A DNA stretch of 5,146 bases from SVTX01 sp045659745 (GTDB taxonomy: Bacteria; Bacillota; Clostridia; Oscillospirales; CAG-272): assembly GCA_045659745.1 (NCBI GenBank), contig JAZRCL010000082.1, forward strand, positions 1 through 5,146, written 5' to 3'. Made by a program: the position numbers and the translations under genes. Below are positions 1 to 5,146 of the stretch, in pieces (position 1 is the stretch's first letter; each line of letters begins with the position of its first letter). The notes under the pieces are model-generated. The model searched no databases, was not told where the DNA came from, and saw only the letters and a program-made list of their open reading frames with translations.

Positions 1-371
<371 letters not shown>

Positions 372-562
372 TTGTATCTTATCTGCTCTCGCAGTTAAAA
401 TCTTTCTTCGAGCTTTATTCTAGCTTTACTTTTACTTTTTAGAGTCGTGTACTCTATTTAAAATTGACAGATCTGTATTTCGCACTATTTTTTGCTTTGT
501 ACTTATCTCTTTGTTGTTCAATTGTCAAGGTTCAATTTTCGCTCGCCCATTTTCGTGCGAGC
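372..562 (-). other. rRNA operon leader (5' external spacer)
   Basis: This AT-rich stretch between the P2 promoter and mature 16S holds no credible gene. Small hairpins are visible on the minus strand: GCTCGC with GCGAGC (541-562, at the predicted transcript start), TAGAGT with ACTCTA (440-456), and CTGC-GAGA-GCAG with a GNRA-type loop (383-394). The complement of about 515-533 reads CCTTGACAATTGAACAAC. It resembles the 'TTGAAAATTGAACA' box common in Firmicutes rRNA leaders and spacers, which is linked to antitermination or processing. That assignment is by resemblance only. RNase III pairing with sequence 3' of 16S cannot be tested here. Confidence 0.7.
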
Positions 563-568
563 CTAATT

Positions 569-597
569 AGTATACCACACTTATCCCTTTCTGTCAA
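569..597 (-). promoter_or_regulatory. rRNA operon promoter P2 (sigma-A)
   Basis: On the minus strand, TTGACA (597-592) and TATACT (574-569) are separated by exactly 17 nt. TGG directly before the -10 makes an extended -10. A/T-tract DNA upstream (598-640) would serve as an UP element. Predicted start is about 560-563, giving a ~190-nt leader before 16S. Position, spacing and strength fit the promoter-proximal member of a tandem rRNA pair. Confidence 0.88.
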
Positions 598-663
598 TAG
601 TTTTTCAAAAACTTTTTCAGAAATTTTATGTGATTTTTGCTGCTTTTTTTCGGCAGCTTTATT

Positions 664-692
664 ATTATATCACCACAGAATGCATTTGTCAA
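664..692 (-). promoter_or_regulatory. rRNA operon promoter P1 (sigma-A, full consensus)
   Basis: On the minus strand, TTGACA (692-687) and TATAAT (669-664) are separated by 17 nt, an exact match to the sigma-A consensus. TGA before the -10 gives an extended -10. A-runs upstream (693-712) look like an UP element. The -10 lies 95 bp upstream of the P2 -10, like the tandem P1/P2 arrangement of many Bacillota rRNA operons. A GCTGC/GCAGC hairpin (639-657) falls just after the predicted start. The stretch 713-840 further upstream shows no gene or other clear signal. Confidence 0.9.
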
Positions 693-844
693 CATTTTTT
701 TTCAAAAAAACTCACTTTTGGCGTTATTCGAAATTTACACGAAAACACAACATCAATTTAGTGCATTTTTACCAAAAATCTTTCGGAAACTATTACTCGT
801 CGGACGTCGAAAGGCGTGATCTTAAGTGTTTTTATGTCAGAATT

Positions 845-885
845 AAAAAAGGAACGCCCCTCCGCTCTGTGCAGGAAGCGTTCCT
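845..885 (-). terminator. Intrinsic terminator after ilvD
   Basis: On the minus strand, AGGAACGC (885-878) pairs perfectly with GCGTTCCT (857-850), an 8-bp stem around a GC-rich loop that can pair further. The stem runs into TTTTTT (850-845). It starts 34 nt after the ilvD stop codon. There is no T-run on the plus-strand side, so it works for minus-strand transcription only. It should end the ilvD transcript before the rRNA promoters. Confidence 0.88.
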
Positions 886-906
886 GTGTGAATAATCACT
901 ATATAA

Positions 907-929
907 TAATGAAGAAAATCACTTCATTA
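907..929 (-). other. Hairpin with the ilvD stop codon in its loop
   Basis: A perfect 8-bp inverted repeat, TAATGAAG (907-914) and CTTCATTA (922-929), flanks a 7-nt loop that contains the ilvD TGA stop (921-919). It is AT-rich and has no T-run, so it is not a terminator by itself. It may protect the 3' end or be chance; the function is unknown. Confidence 0.45.
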
Positions 930-2577
930 CCGCACCCTTTGCCGCAGAGTCAACAAGTCTTGCATATCTTGCAAGCCAACCGCTCTTTATATTCGGCTCG
1001 GGAGCAAGATAATTTTGACGTCTTGCCGCAAATTCCCCGTCGGATACACGAGCATTTATAGATGCATTAGGAATATCTATCTCAATAATATCACCCTCAC
1101 AAAGAAGTCCGATATTTCCGCCGCAAGCCGCCTCAGGACAAACGTGGCCTATCGACGCGCCCCTTGACGCGCCTGAGAATCTGCCATCCGTGATAAGCGC
1201 GACGGTCTTGTCAAGCTTCATGCCCGCCAAGGCAGAGGTGGGATTGAGCATCTCTCTCATTCCGGGGCCGCCGACGGGTCCTTCGTACCTGATAACTACC
1301 ACGTCACCATGAGTTATCTTTCCGCTATAAATTGCTGCGATGGCCTCGTCCTCAGAGTTAAAAACTCTTGCAGGACCGCTATGGCAGAGCATCTCGGGAG
1401 CAACCGCACTTCTCTTTACGACGCAACCGTCCTGCGCGATATTTCCCCAGAGTATCTGTATTCCACCCGTCTCGCTGTAAGGATTGGAAATGGGTCTGAT
1501 GCTTCTCTCGTCCTTGATATGCGCGCCCTCAATGTTTTCGGCAACAGTCTTTCCGCTGACGGTAAGAAGACTTCCGTCTATAAGTCCGCGGGAAAGAAGC
1601 TCCGCCTGAACTGCAGGGATACCGCCCGCCGCGTCAAGATCCTGCATATGAGTAGGTCCTGCAGGAGCAAGATGGCAGAGGTTGGGAGTCTTTGCACTCA
1701 TTTCGTTGAACGCCTTAAGATCAAGAGGACATCCTGCCTCATTGGATATAGCGAGAAGATGAAGCACGCTATTCGACGAGCAACCCAGCGCCATATCGCA
1801 AGCGAGCGCGTTGAGTATAGACTTTTCATTTATTATCTGTCTTGCGGTAATTCCCTTTTCTACGAGGTTCATAATAGCCATACCCGCGTGCTTTGCAAGC
1901 ATAGTTCTCTTGGACGACACCGCCGGAATAGTTCCGTTTCCGGGTAGCGCGATACCAATAGCCTCGCAAAGACAGTTCATAGAGTTTGCAGTGTACATTC
2001 CTGCGCAGGATCCGCAACCGGGGCATACCCCCTTTTCGCACTCGTCGAGCTTGCACGCGTCAATTATGCCCGCCTTATACGCGCCGACCGCCTCGAACAT
2101 CTTGGAGAGCGAGGTCTCCTCGCCGTTATATATGCCCGCGAGCATAGGTCCGCCAGAGCAAACGACTGCGGGAATATCCATTCTCACCGCCGCCATAACC
2201 ATACCGGGAACTATCTTGTCACAGTTGGGAACGAGCACAAGTCCGTCAAGCTGATGAGCCATAGTCATAGTCTCGACGCTATCCGCAATAAGCTCACGAG
2301 ACGCGAGTGAGTATTTCATGCCGATATGTCCCATAGCTATGCCGTCGCAAACTCCAATAGAAGGAATCATAATGGGAGTTCCTCCCGCCATTCTTACTCC
2401 CGCCTTTACCGCCTCGGTGATCTTGTCGAGGTGATAGTGACCGGGCACTATATCGCTGTGCGCGCTGACAACACCGATAAGAGGACGCTCAAGCTCCTCC
2501 TTGGTGTATCCCATTGCATAAAAAAGACTTCTGTTCGGCGCTCTCTCCGCGCCCTTTGTTACGTTATCCGAACGCAT
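919..2577 (-). CDS. ilvD: Dihydroxy-acid dehydratase
   Basis: A complete 552-residue IlvD. It dehydrates 2,3-dihydroxyisovalerate to 2-ketoisovalerate and the isoleucine equivalent to 2-keto-3-methylvalerate, in the cytoplasm, using an Fe-S cluster and Mg2+. Visible family motifs are CDGIAMGHIGM (C77, D78), PNCDKIVPGM (C119, with K121 the usual carbamylated Mg2+ ligand), CPGCGSCAGMYTANSMNC (C191 region), and ITDGRFSGASRG near the C-terminus with S468, the family's catalytic serine. Cluster and Mg2+ roles are from the family; the residues are seen. Length is normal for the shorter Bacillota form (E. coli is about 616). The ATG start is supported by AAGGAG 7 nt upstream. It follows the transporter gene by 121 bp with no convincing promoter between, so it may share that transcript. 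The G-rich hairpin in its leader could affect expression. No T-box is visible. Confidence 0.98.
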   Translation of the reverse strand: MRSDNVTKGAERAPNRSLFYAMGYTKEELERPLIGVVSAHSDIVPGHYHLDKITEAVKAGVRMAGGTPIMIPSIGVCDGIAMGHIGMKYSLASRELIADSVETMTMAHQLDGLVLVPNCDKIVPGMVMAAVRMDIPAVVCSGGPMLAGIYNGEETSLSKMFEAVGAYKAGIIDACKLDECEKGVCPGCGSCAGMYTANSMNCLCEAIGIALPGNGTIPAVSSKRTMLAKHAGMAIMNLVEKGITARQIINEKSILNALACDMALGCSSNSVLHLLAISNEAGCPLDLKAFNEMSAKTPNLCHLAPAGPTHMQDLDAAGGIPAVQAELLSRGLIDGSLLTVSGKTVAENIEGAHIKDERSIRPISNPYSETGGIQILWGNIAQDGCVVKRSAVAPEMLCHSGPARVFNSEDEAIAAIYSGKITHGDVVVIRYEGPVGGPGMREMLNPTSALAGMKLDKTVALITDGRFSGASRGASIGHVCPEAACGGNIGLLCEGDIIEIDIPNASINARVSDGEFAARRQNYLAPEPNIKSGWLARYARLVDSAAKGAVMK

Positions 2578-2598
2578 TGTATTTCTCCTTTTCTATTT

Positions 2599-2681
2599 GC
2601 GGGGGAGGAGGGAACTTTTTTAAGGAAAAAGCTTTCCCCCTCCCCCCCGCCCCCTCTACCTTCAAAAACCTTCTGATAAAA
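2599..2681 (+). repeat. Palindromic intergenic repeat, copy A (ilvD leader)
   Basis: Plus-strand description: GCGGGGG (2599-2605) pairs with CCCCCGC (2644-2650); after a bulged A, GGAGGG (2607-2612) pairs with CCCTCC (2638-2643); inside, CTTTTT (2615-2620) pairs with AAAAAG (2626-2631). A 23-nt tail (2659-2681) follows and matches the tail of copy B (complement of 4463-4484) except for one C/T change and one extra G. Hairpin layout and inner T-run/A-run are also shared, but orientation is opposite. Neither strand has a T-run after the stem, so it is not a standard terminator. The minus strand of 2636-2654 is 17 G in 19 nt, able to form a G-quadruplex in the ilvD leader RNA. It is most likely a member of a dispersed REP/MITE-like family. 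Confidence 0.7.
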
Positions 2682-2698
2682 TGGATATGGGGTTGATT

Positions 2699-3322
2699 TT
2701 ACTTTTTAAGCCTCTTTCCTACGACCGCGACTATTCTGACGATCGCGGGGGAAAGAATGATGTTTATTCCGAATTCAACAAGGAAATTGATCCAAATAAG
2801 TGCTACCAGAAAAACGAATACGTTTTGTCCGCCCGCCCATTTTTCAGATATGGTGTTGCTAAAAAAGCAAACCATACCGAGAAGAAAAATTCCCGTGTTA
2901 ATTATCGGCGCTGTCGCAGATGCCAATACCGTTCTTAAATATATGTGTTTGCCCTTGAACAGTTTATCAAGACCCTTGTATATGAGTCCCGAACCAAGTC
3001 CTGCGGCAACCGCTTTCACAATTGCCACCAAGCAATAAAGCACGGGGCTATCCTCAAACAATATAAAGGTCATTGTGCCAGGCGCCGTCACGGTCAGAAC
3101 TATAGTCATAATACCGAAAACCAAGCCCAGAACAGCTCCCTCAACAGGTCCAAGCAAAAATGCTCCTACGACTATGGGTATAAGAACAAAAGAAAATTCT
3201 ATTCCAATTGCCCTTAATGGAGTTGATGCAAGCGTGCCAATGTATTGCATTACAAATATCAATGCTACAAGCATCGCAAGCTGCACCATTCTTAAAATCT
3301 TCTGGTTTGTCGATGTTTTCAT
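2699..3322 (-). CDS. ECF transporter S component (possible pantothenate importer)
   Basis: A 207-residue integral membrane protein, about six hydrophobic segments (roughly 11-31, 40-58, 60-79, 92-114, 131-154, 168-199), with a basic C-terminus GKRLKK. Size, topology and the AxxxA motif in the first helix (A16, A20, within QLAMLVALIF) fit the substrate-binding S subunit of energy-coupling factor importers, which bind one vitamin and dock on a shared EcfA-A'-T module. No ATPase or EcfT gene is in the window, so it should be a group II (shared-module) type. Its substrate cannot be read from sequence here. Its place after coaX and between ilvC and ilvD suggests pantothenate or a related CoA precursor (PanT-like); riboflavin or another vitamin stays possible. 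The ATG has AGGAGG 7 nt upstream and overlaps the stop of a 25-codon ORF as ATGA, so translation is probably coupled. It ends with TAA (2701-2699). Confidence 0.88.
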   Translation of the reverse strand: MKTSTNQKILRMVQLAMLVALIFVMQYIGTLASTPLRAIGIEFSFVLIPIVVGAFLLGPVEGAVLGLVFGIMTIVLTVTAPGTMTFILFEDSPVLYCLVAIVKAVAAGLGSGLIYKGLDKLFKGKHIYLRTVLASATAPIINTGIFLLGMVCFFSNTISEKWAGGQNVFVFLVALIWINFLVEFGINIILSPAIVRIVAVVGKRLKK

Positions 3323-3396
3323 GCTTTTGCCTCCTTTGTTACGCGTGCAGTCAAACGTACTGCCGCAAAGGCGGCCTTTGCGTTAAAATGAAACAT
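3319..3396 (-). CDS. Small 25-residue ORF coupled to the transporter gene
   Basis: ATG (3396-3394) has AAGGAG (3409-3404) 7 nt upstream, as good as the site of any gene here. The 25-codon frame begins MFHFNAKAAFAAV and ends VTKEAKA. Its TGA (3321-3319) overlaps the transporter ATG (3322-3320) as ATGA, the classic arrangement for translational coupling. The peptide has 8 Ala and 5 Lys/Arg, no Asp, one Glu and no hydrophobic run long enough to span a membrane. It has no run of Val, Leu or Ile codons, so it does not look like a branched-chain amino-acid attenuator. Two abutting hairpins lie within it (3347-3363 and 3364-3382), so ribosome passage would unfold them before the transporter start. 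No homology is recognised. It could be a regulatory leader peptide, a real microprotein, or a chance frame across a structured element. Confidence 0.5.
   Translation of the reverse strand: MFHFNAKAAFAAVRLTARVTKEAKA
3347..3382 (-). other. Two abutting hairpins inside the small ORF
   Basis: CGCAAAGG (3364-3371) pairs with CCTTTGCG (3375-3382), a perfect 8-bp stem with a 3-nt loop. Directly next to it GCAGT (3347-3351) pairs with ACTGC (3359-3363) around 7 nt. They lie between the two ribosome binding sites, 10-15 nt upstream of the transporter's AGGAGG. They may limit transporter translation unless the small ORF is translated, or be part of a dispersed repeat. Confidence 0.55.
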
Positions 3397-3403
3397 ATAA
3401 ATT

Positions 3404-3457
3404 CTCCTTGAGGGAGTCTCACCCTCTGCTGCCGTCTTGACCTATATCGAGTACGGC
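3404..3457 (-). promoter_or_regulatory. Folded leader with possible RBS switch
   Basis: On the minus strand GCCGT (3457-3453) can pair with ACGGC (3435-3431), then GAGGG (3426-3422) with CCCTC (3414-3410), leaving the small-ORF site AAGGAG (3409-3404) free. Alternatively CTCC (3416-3413) pairs with GGAG (3407-3404) across 5 nt and hides that site. The two folds exclude each other. It matches no riboswitch class I know (no TPP, FMN or SAM core), and the stems are short. Confidence 0.3.
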
Positions 3458-3469
3458 GCATAAAAATTT

Positions 3470-3498
3470 ATAATAATCGCAGATCGCGTTATTATCAA
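3470..3498 (-). promoter_or_regulatory. Candidate promoter for the transporter (and ilvD)
   Basis: On the minus strand TTGATA (3498-3493, 5/6) and TATTAT (3475-3470, 5/6) are 17 nt apart. The -35 overlaps the coaX TGA stop (3497-3495). Start would be near 3462, giving ~65 nt of leader to the small ORF and ~140 nt to the transporter ATG. An inverted repeat in the same place (3472-3493, AATAA/CGC with GCG/TTATT) followed by a short T-run could instead act as a weak coaX terminator. Confidence 0.5.
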
Positions 3499-4277
3499 GT
3501 ATTATTTTTATATATGAAGTAAAGCCCCTTGAGCGTGAGGTGCGGATCATACAGCATTTTGTGACGGCAAGCAGGCAAAACGCCCTCTGCAAGTCCGCCC
3601 GTGACATAAACATCAGCACACTCTTTGAGCTTCATCTCTTTTTCAAATTCATCAATAAGTCCGTCTATCATTATCGCGTTACCGAGAATGACTCCCGAAC
3701 GAATGGAGTCGCCCGAGTTTTTGCCGATTGCTCTCTTGGGCGTTCCAAGTGTGACCTCGGGAAGTTGAGCTGTCTCGGCGCGGAGTGAATCAAGAGCGAC
3801 ACGCACACCGGGCATAATGCAGTTGCCAAGATACTCGCCACTCGCACTTATTGCAGAAATAGTAGTAGCCGTGCCCATATCAACTATAATGCACGCCTTT
3901 CCCTTTTGAGCAATTACAAGAGCTGCTACCGCATTTGCGACAAGGTCTGCGCCAAGCTCGCTTGGATTATCTATTTTTATTGCAAAGCCCGTTTTAAGCC
4001 CAGGGCCAACGATTTTAGGCCTGCTGTCGCAGAGCCTTTCGGCGCATTCCTCGAGCGTGTGTGTCAGGTTAGGCACTACCGAGGAGATTATCGCGCCTTT
4101 TATTTGATTCTTGTCTATGCCCGACATATAGAACATACTGCCCATCTGCGCGAGATATTCGTCGGCAGTTCTTTCCTTGTCGGCAGAAAGCTTGAAGGTG
4201 TATTTCAACTCCCCGCTTTGCATACAAAAAAGACCCGTGGATATACTCGAGTTTCCTATATCAATCGCTAAAAGCAT
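3495..4277 (-). CDS. coaX: Type III pantothenate kinase
   Basis: A 260-residue CoaX, the usual family length. It phosphorylates pantothenate with ATP in the first committed step of coenzyme A synthesis; it acts in the cytoplasm, typically as a dimer, needs a monovalent cation, and unlike type I is not feedback-inhibited by CoA. Seen motifs: MLLAIDIGNSS (D6, G8, N9; nucleotide-binding DxGN), IISSVVPN, DNPSELGADLVANAVAA (D111, the family's catalytic Asp), IVDMGTATT (D133, cation site), IMPGV, TAQLPEV, and VYVTGGLA near the end. The residue after GAD is Leu, where many homologues have Arg (GADR); this is a family variant, not damage. The start is ATG at 4277, because AAGGAGGTG lies 6 nt upstream and the conserved N-terminus begins there. 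The frame is open to a TTG at 4445 with no binding site, which I reject as a start. It lies between ilvC and the transporter, transcribed the same way. Confidence 0.96.
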   Translation of the reverse strand: MLLAIDIGNSSISTGLFCMQSGELKYTFKLSADKERTADEYLAQMGSMFYMSGIDKNQIKGAIISSVVPNLTHTLEECAERLCDSRPKIVGPGLKTGFAIKIDNPSELGADLVANAVAALVIAQKGKACIIVDMGTATTISAISASGEYLGNCIMPGVRVALDSLRAETAQLPEVTLGTPKRAIGKNSGDSIRSGVILGNAIMIDGLIDEFEKEMKLKECADVYVTGGLAEGVLPACRHKMLYDPHLTLKGLYFIYKNNT

Positions 4278-4302
4278 AATTAACACCTCCTTGTTTTTGC
4301 CC

Positions 4303-4415
4303 ATTTCTTCGACGGCGAAGAAATAAGCGAAAGAAGCCGCAAGGGCAGAAGGGAGGTTGCGATTCCTCCCTTCCCCCTTGATCCCTATCCTGCACAAACG
4401 CTTTTTGTTTGCGTT
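4303..4415 (-). other. Multi-hairpin leader of coaX
   Basis: Between repeat copy B and the coaX start are strong stems. ATTTCTTCG (4303-4311) and CGAAGAAAT (4316-4324) form a perfect 9-bp stem with a 4-nt loop, 13 nt upstream of the coaX binding site. CAAGGG (4340-4345) plus GAAGGGAGG (4348-4356) pair with CCTCCCTTC (4365-4373) plus CCCTTG (4375-4380), 15 bp around an 8-nt loop. A weaker CAAAC/GTTTG pair lies at 4395-4411. No T-run follows and no known riboswitch core is seen. It may be leader control, a processing site, or a second intergenic repeat family. No clear coaX promoter was found in 4381-4470. Confidence 0.5.
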
Positions 4416-4462
4416 GTTCGATTCAAGGTTGACATAAAAAATCAAAAAATCTTAATAGTTTG

Positions 4463-4527
4463 TTTTATAGAAAGTTTTTGAAGGGGAGCGCGAGGGGAAA
4501 CTTTTTTTCAAAAAGTTTCCTCTCGCG
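4463..4527 (-). repeat. Palindromic intergenic repeat, copy B (after ilvC)
   Basis: CGCGAG (4489-4494) and GGAAACTTTTT (4496-4506) pair with AAAAAGTTTCC (4510-4520) and CTCGCG (4522-4527): 17 Watson-Crick pairs plus one G-T (4495/4521) around a 3-nt loop. The 22-nt tail 4463-4484 is the complement of the copy A tail with one substitution and one missing base. It starts 16 bp after the ilvC stop, so it may also end or protect the ilvC transcript, but no T-run follows the stem on either strand. The odd pair is G-U in plus-strand RNA and A-C in minus-strand RNA. Confidence 0.72.
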
Positions 4528-4543
4528 TTATTCCTCAAACTAG

Positions 4544-5146
4544 TTACTTCTTAAGCCAGCACATCATTTCACGGAGTTCCGCTCCAGTTTTTTCAAGCTG
4601 ATGCTCAGACTCAACGCGGCGAGTTGCGAGGAACTTAGCCTTACGTCCAGCAGAGAACTCCTGCATAAATTCGGAAGCAAAAGTACCGTTCTGGATCTCC
4701 TCAAGTACCTTCTTCATCTCCTTACGGGTTTCCTCGGTAATAAGTCTCTTACCCGTTCTGTAATCACCGTACTCTGCGGTATTGGAAATGGAATATCTCA
4801 TCATTGCAAATCCGCCGTTGTTGATAAGGTCAACTATGAGCTTCATCTCGTGGATACACTCAAAGTAAGCCATTTCGGGCTCATAACCAGCCTCAACAAG
4901 CGTATCGAATCCTGCCTTCATAAGCTCAGTTACACCGCCGCAAAGAACAGCCTGCTCTCCGAACAGGTCAGTTTCCGTCTCTTCTCTGAACGAAGTTTCA
5001 AGAATACCCGCTCTGCCTGCTCCTATACCACTTGCATACGCAAGAGCATATTCCTTTGCCTTGCCCGTATAGTCCTGATATATAGCAATAAGGCTGGGAA
5101 CACCCTTGCCCTCCTGATACTGGCTTCTTACCGTGTGTCCAGGGCC
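4544..5146 (-). CDS. ilvC: Ketol-acid reductoisomerase, C-terminal part (partial)
   Basis: 200 residues and a TAA stop (4546-4544); the N-terminal Rossmann NADPH domain lies beyond the window edge, and the frame stays open to base 5146. The enzyme isomerises and reduces 2-acetolactate to 2,3-dihydroxyisovalerate (valine) and the isoleucine equivalent, with Mg2+. The fragment starts GPGHTVRSQYQEGKGVPSLI and is the all-helical catalytic domain. Class I metal and substrate residues are present at fragment positions D60 and E64 (ETDLFGEQ), E96 and E100 (FECIHEM), and S121 (RYSISNTAEYGD). Their spacing equals D191, E195, E227, E231 and S252 of the well-studied class I enzyme of Slackia, which puts about 131 residues outside and a full length near 330, typical of class I. 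Its product feeds IlvD, encoded 2 kb downstream. Cofactor preference (NADPH or NADH) sits in the missing part. Confidence 0.98.
   Translation of the reverse strand, partial: GPGHTVRSQYQEGKGVPSLIAIYQDYTGKAKEYALAYASGIGAGRAGILETSFREETETDLFGEQAVLCGGVTELMKAGFDTLVEAGYEPEMAYFECIHEMKLIVDLINNGGFAMMRYSISNTAEYGDYRTGKRLITEETRKEMKKVLEEIQNGTFASEFMQEFSAGRKAKFLATRRVESEHQLEKTGAELREMMCWLKK

Noticed and set aside
464..895. 143-codon plus-strand open frame in the rRNA upstream region
   Set aside because: It runs antisense through both rRNA promoters and the ilvD terminator, has no ribosome binding site, and its Phe/Leu/Ser/Lys content is what AT-rich DNA gives.
1309..1947. 212-codon plus-strand open frame opposite ilvD
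   Set aside because: It is a mirror of the strongly conserved ilvD coding frame; there is no binding site and no recognisable motif. The same applies to 1811-2254 and 2326-2676.
2578..2698. T-box or other amino-acid riboswitch before ilvD
   Set aside because: The spacer is only 121 bp, contains no T-box core sequence and no T-run terminator, and is taken up mostly by the repeat hairpin.
2757..3386. Plus-strand open frames opposite the transporter gene
   Set aside because: They are shadows of a membrane-protein gene on the minus strand, overlapping each other and lacking binding sites.
3495..4445. Longer 316-residue form of coaX starting at a TTG
   Set aside because: No ribosome binding site precedes the TTG, the extra 56 residues cross hairpins, and the family's N-terminus with a perfect AAGGAGGTG site begins at 4277.
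4429..4457. Plus-strand TTGACA with a loose -10 about 17 nt on
   Set aside because: The -10 (TTAATA) is poor and a transcript would be antisense to ilvC; one good -35 in AT-rich DNA is expected by chance.
4489..4527. Copy B hairpin as an ordinary ilvC terminator
   Set aside because: The stem is strong but no T-run follows it on the minus strand, and a related copy lies upstream of ilvD in the opposite orientation, so I call it a repeat; a secondary terminator role is still possible.

Overview
The window is bacterial chromosome. The most likely source is the class Clostridia (Bacillota), in the Ruminococcaceae/Oscillospirales-like range. The evidence is the 16S fragment (its GGGCAATGGG stretch is typical of that group), strong AAGGAG/AGGAGG ribosome binding sites before every gene, an ECF-type vitamin transporter, a type III pantothenate kinase, and AT-rich intergenic DNA. 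A genus cannot be read from this piece alone. Every convincing gene lies on the minus strand, so transcription runs from high to low coordinates.

Layout in transcription order. (1) 5146-4544: the C-terminal 200 residues of ketol-acid reductoisomerase (ilvC), cut by the window edge. (2) 4543-4278: a 266-bp spacer holding a hairpin repeat (copy B) and a structured leader in front of coaX. (3) 4277-3495: type III pantothenate kinase (coaX). (4) 3494-3397: a candidate promoter overlapping the coaX stop codon and a short folded leader. (5) 3396-3319: a 25-codon small ORF with its own ribosome binding site, joined by an ATGA overlap to the next gene. (6) 3322-2699: an ECF transporter S component. 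(7) 2698-2578: a spacer dominated by a second copy of the hairpin repeat (copy A), in the opposite orientation. (8) 2577-919: dihydroxy-acid dehydratase (ilvD), complete. (9) 885-845: an intrinsic terminator. (10) 692-569: two tandem, near-perfect sigma-A promoters. (11) about 562-372: the rRNA leader. (12) 371-1: the first ~370 nt of 16S rRNA, leaving the window.

The four protein genes make metabolic sense together. IlvC and IlvD are consecutive steps of valine/isoleucine synthesis. The product of IlvD, 2-ketoisovalerate, is also the precursor of pantoate. CoaX commits pantothenate to coenzyme A. The S component between them is a plausible pantothenate or related vitamin importer, but its substrate is inferred from context only.

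The core genes are ordinary. The less ordinary material is between them: the coupled small ORF before the transporter, the two-copy palindromic repeat with a conserved 22-23-nt tail, the G-rich ilvD leader, and the multi-hairpin coaX leader. No mobile element, CRISPR array, tRNA or defence gene was found.
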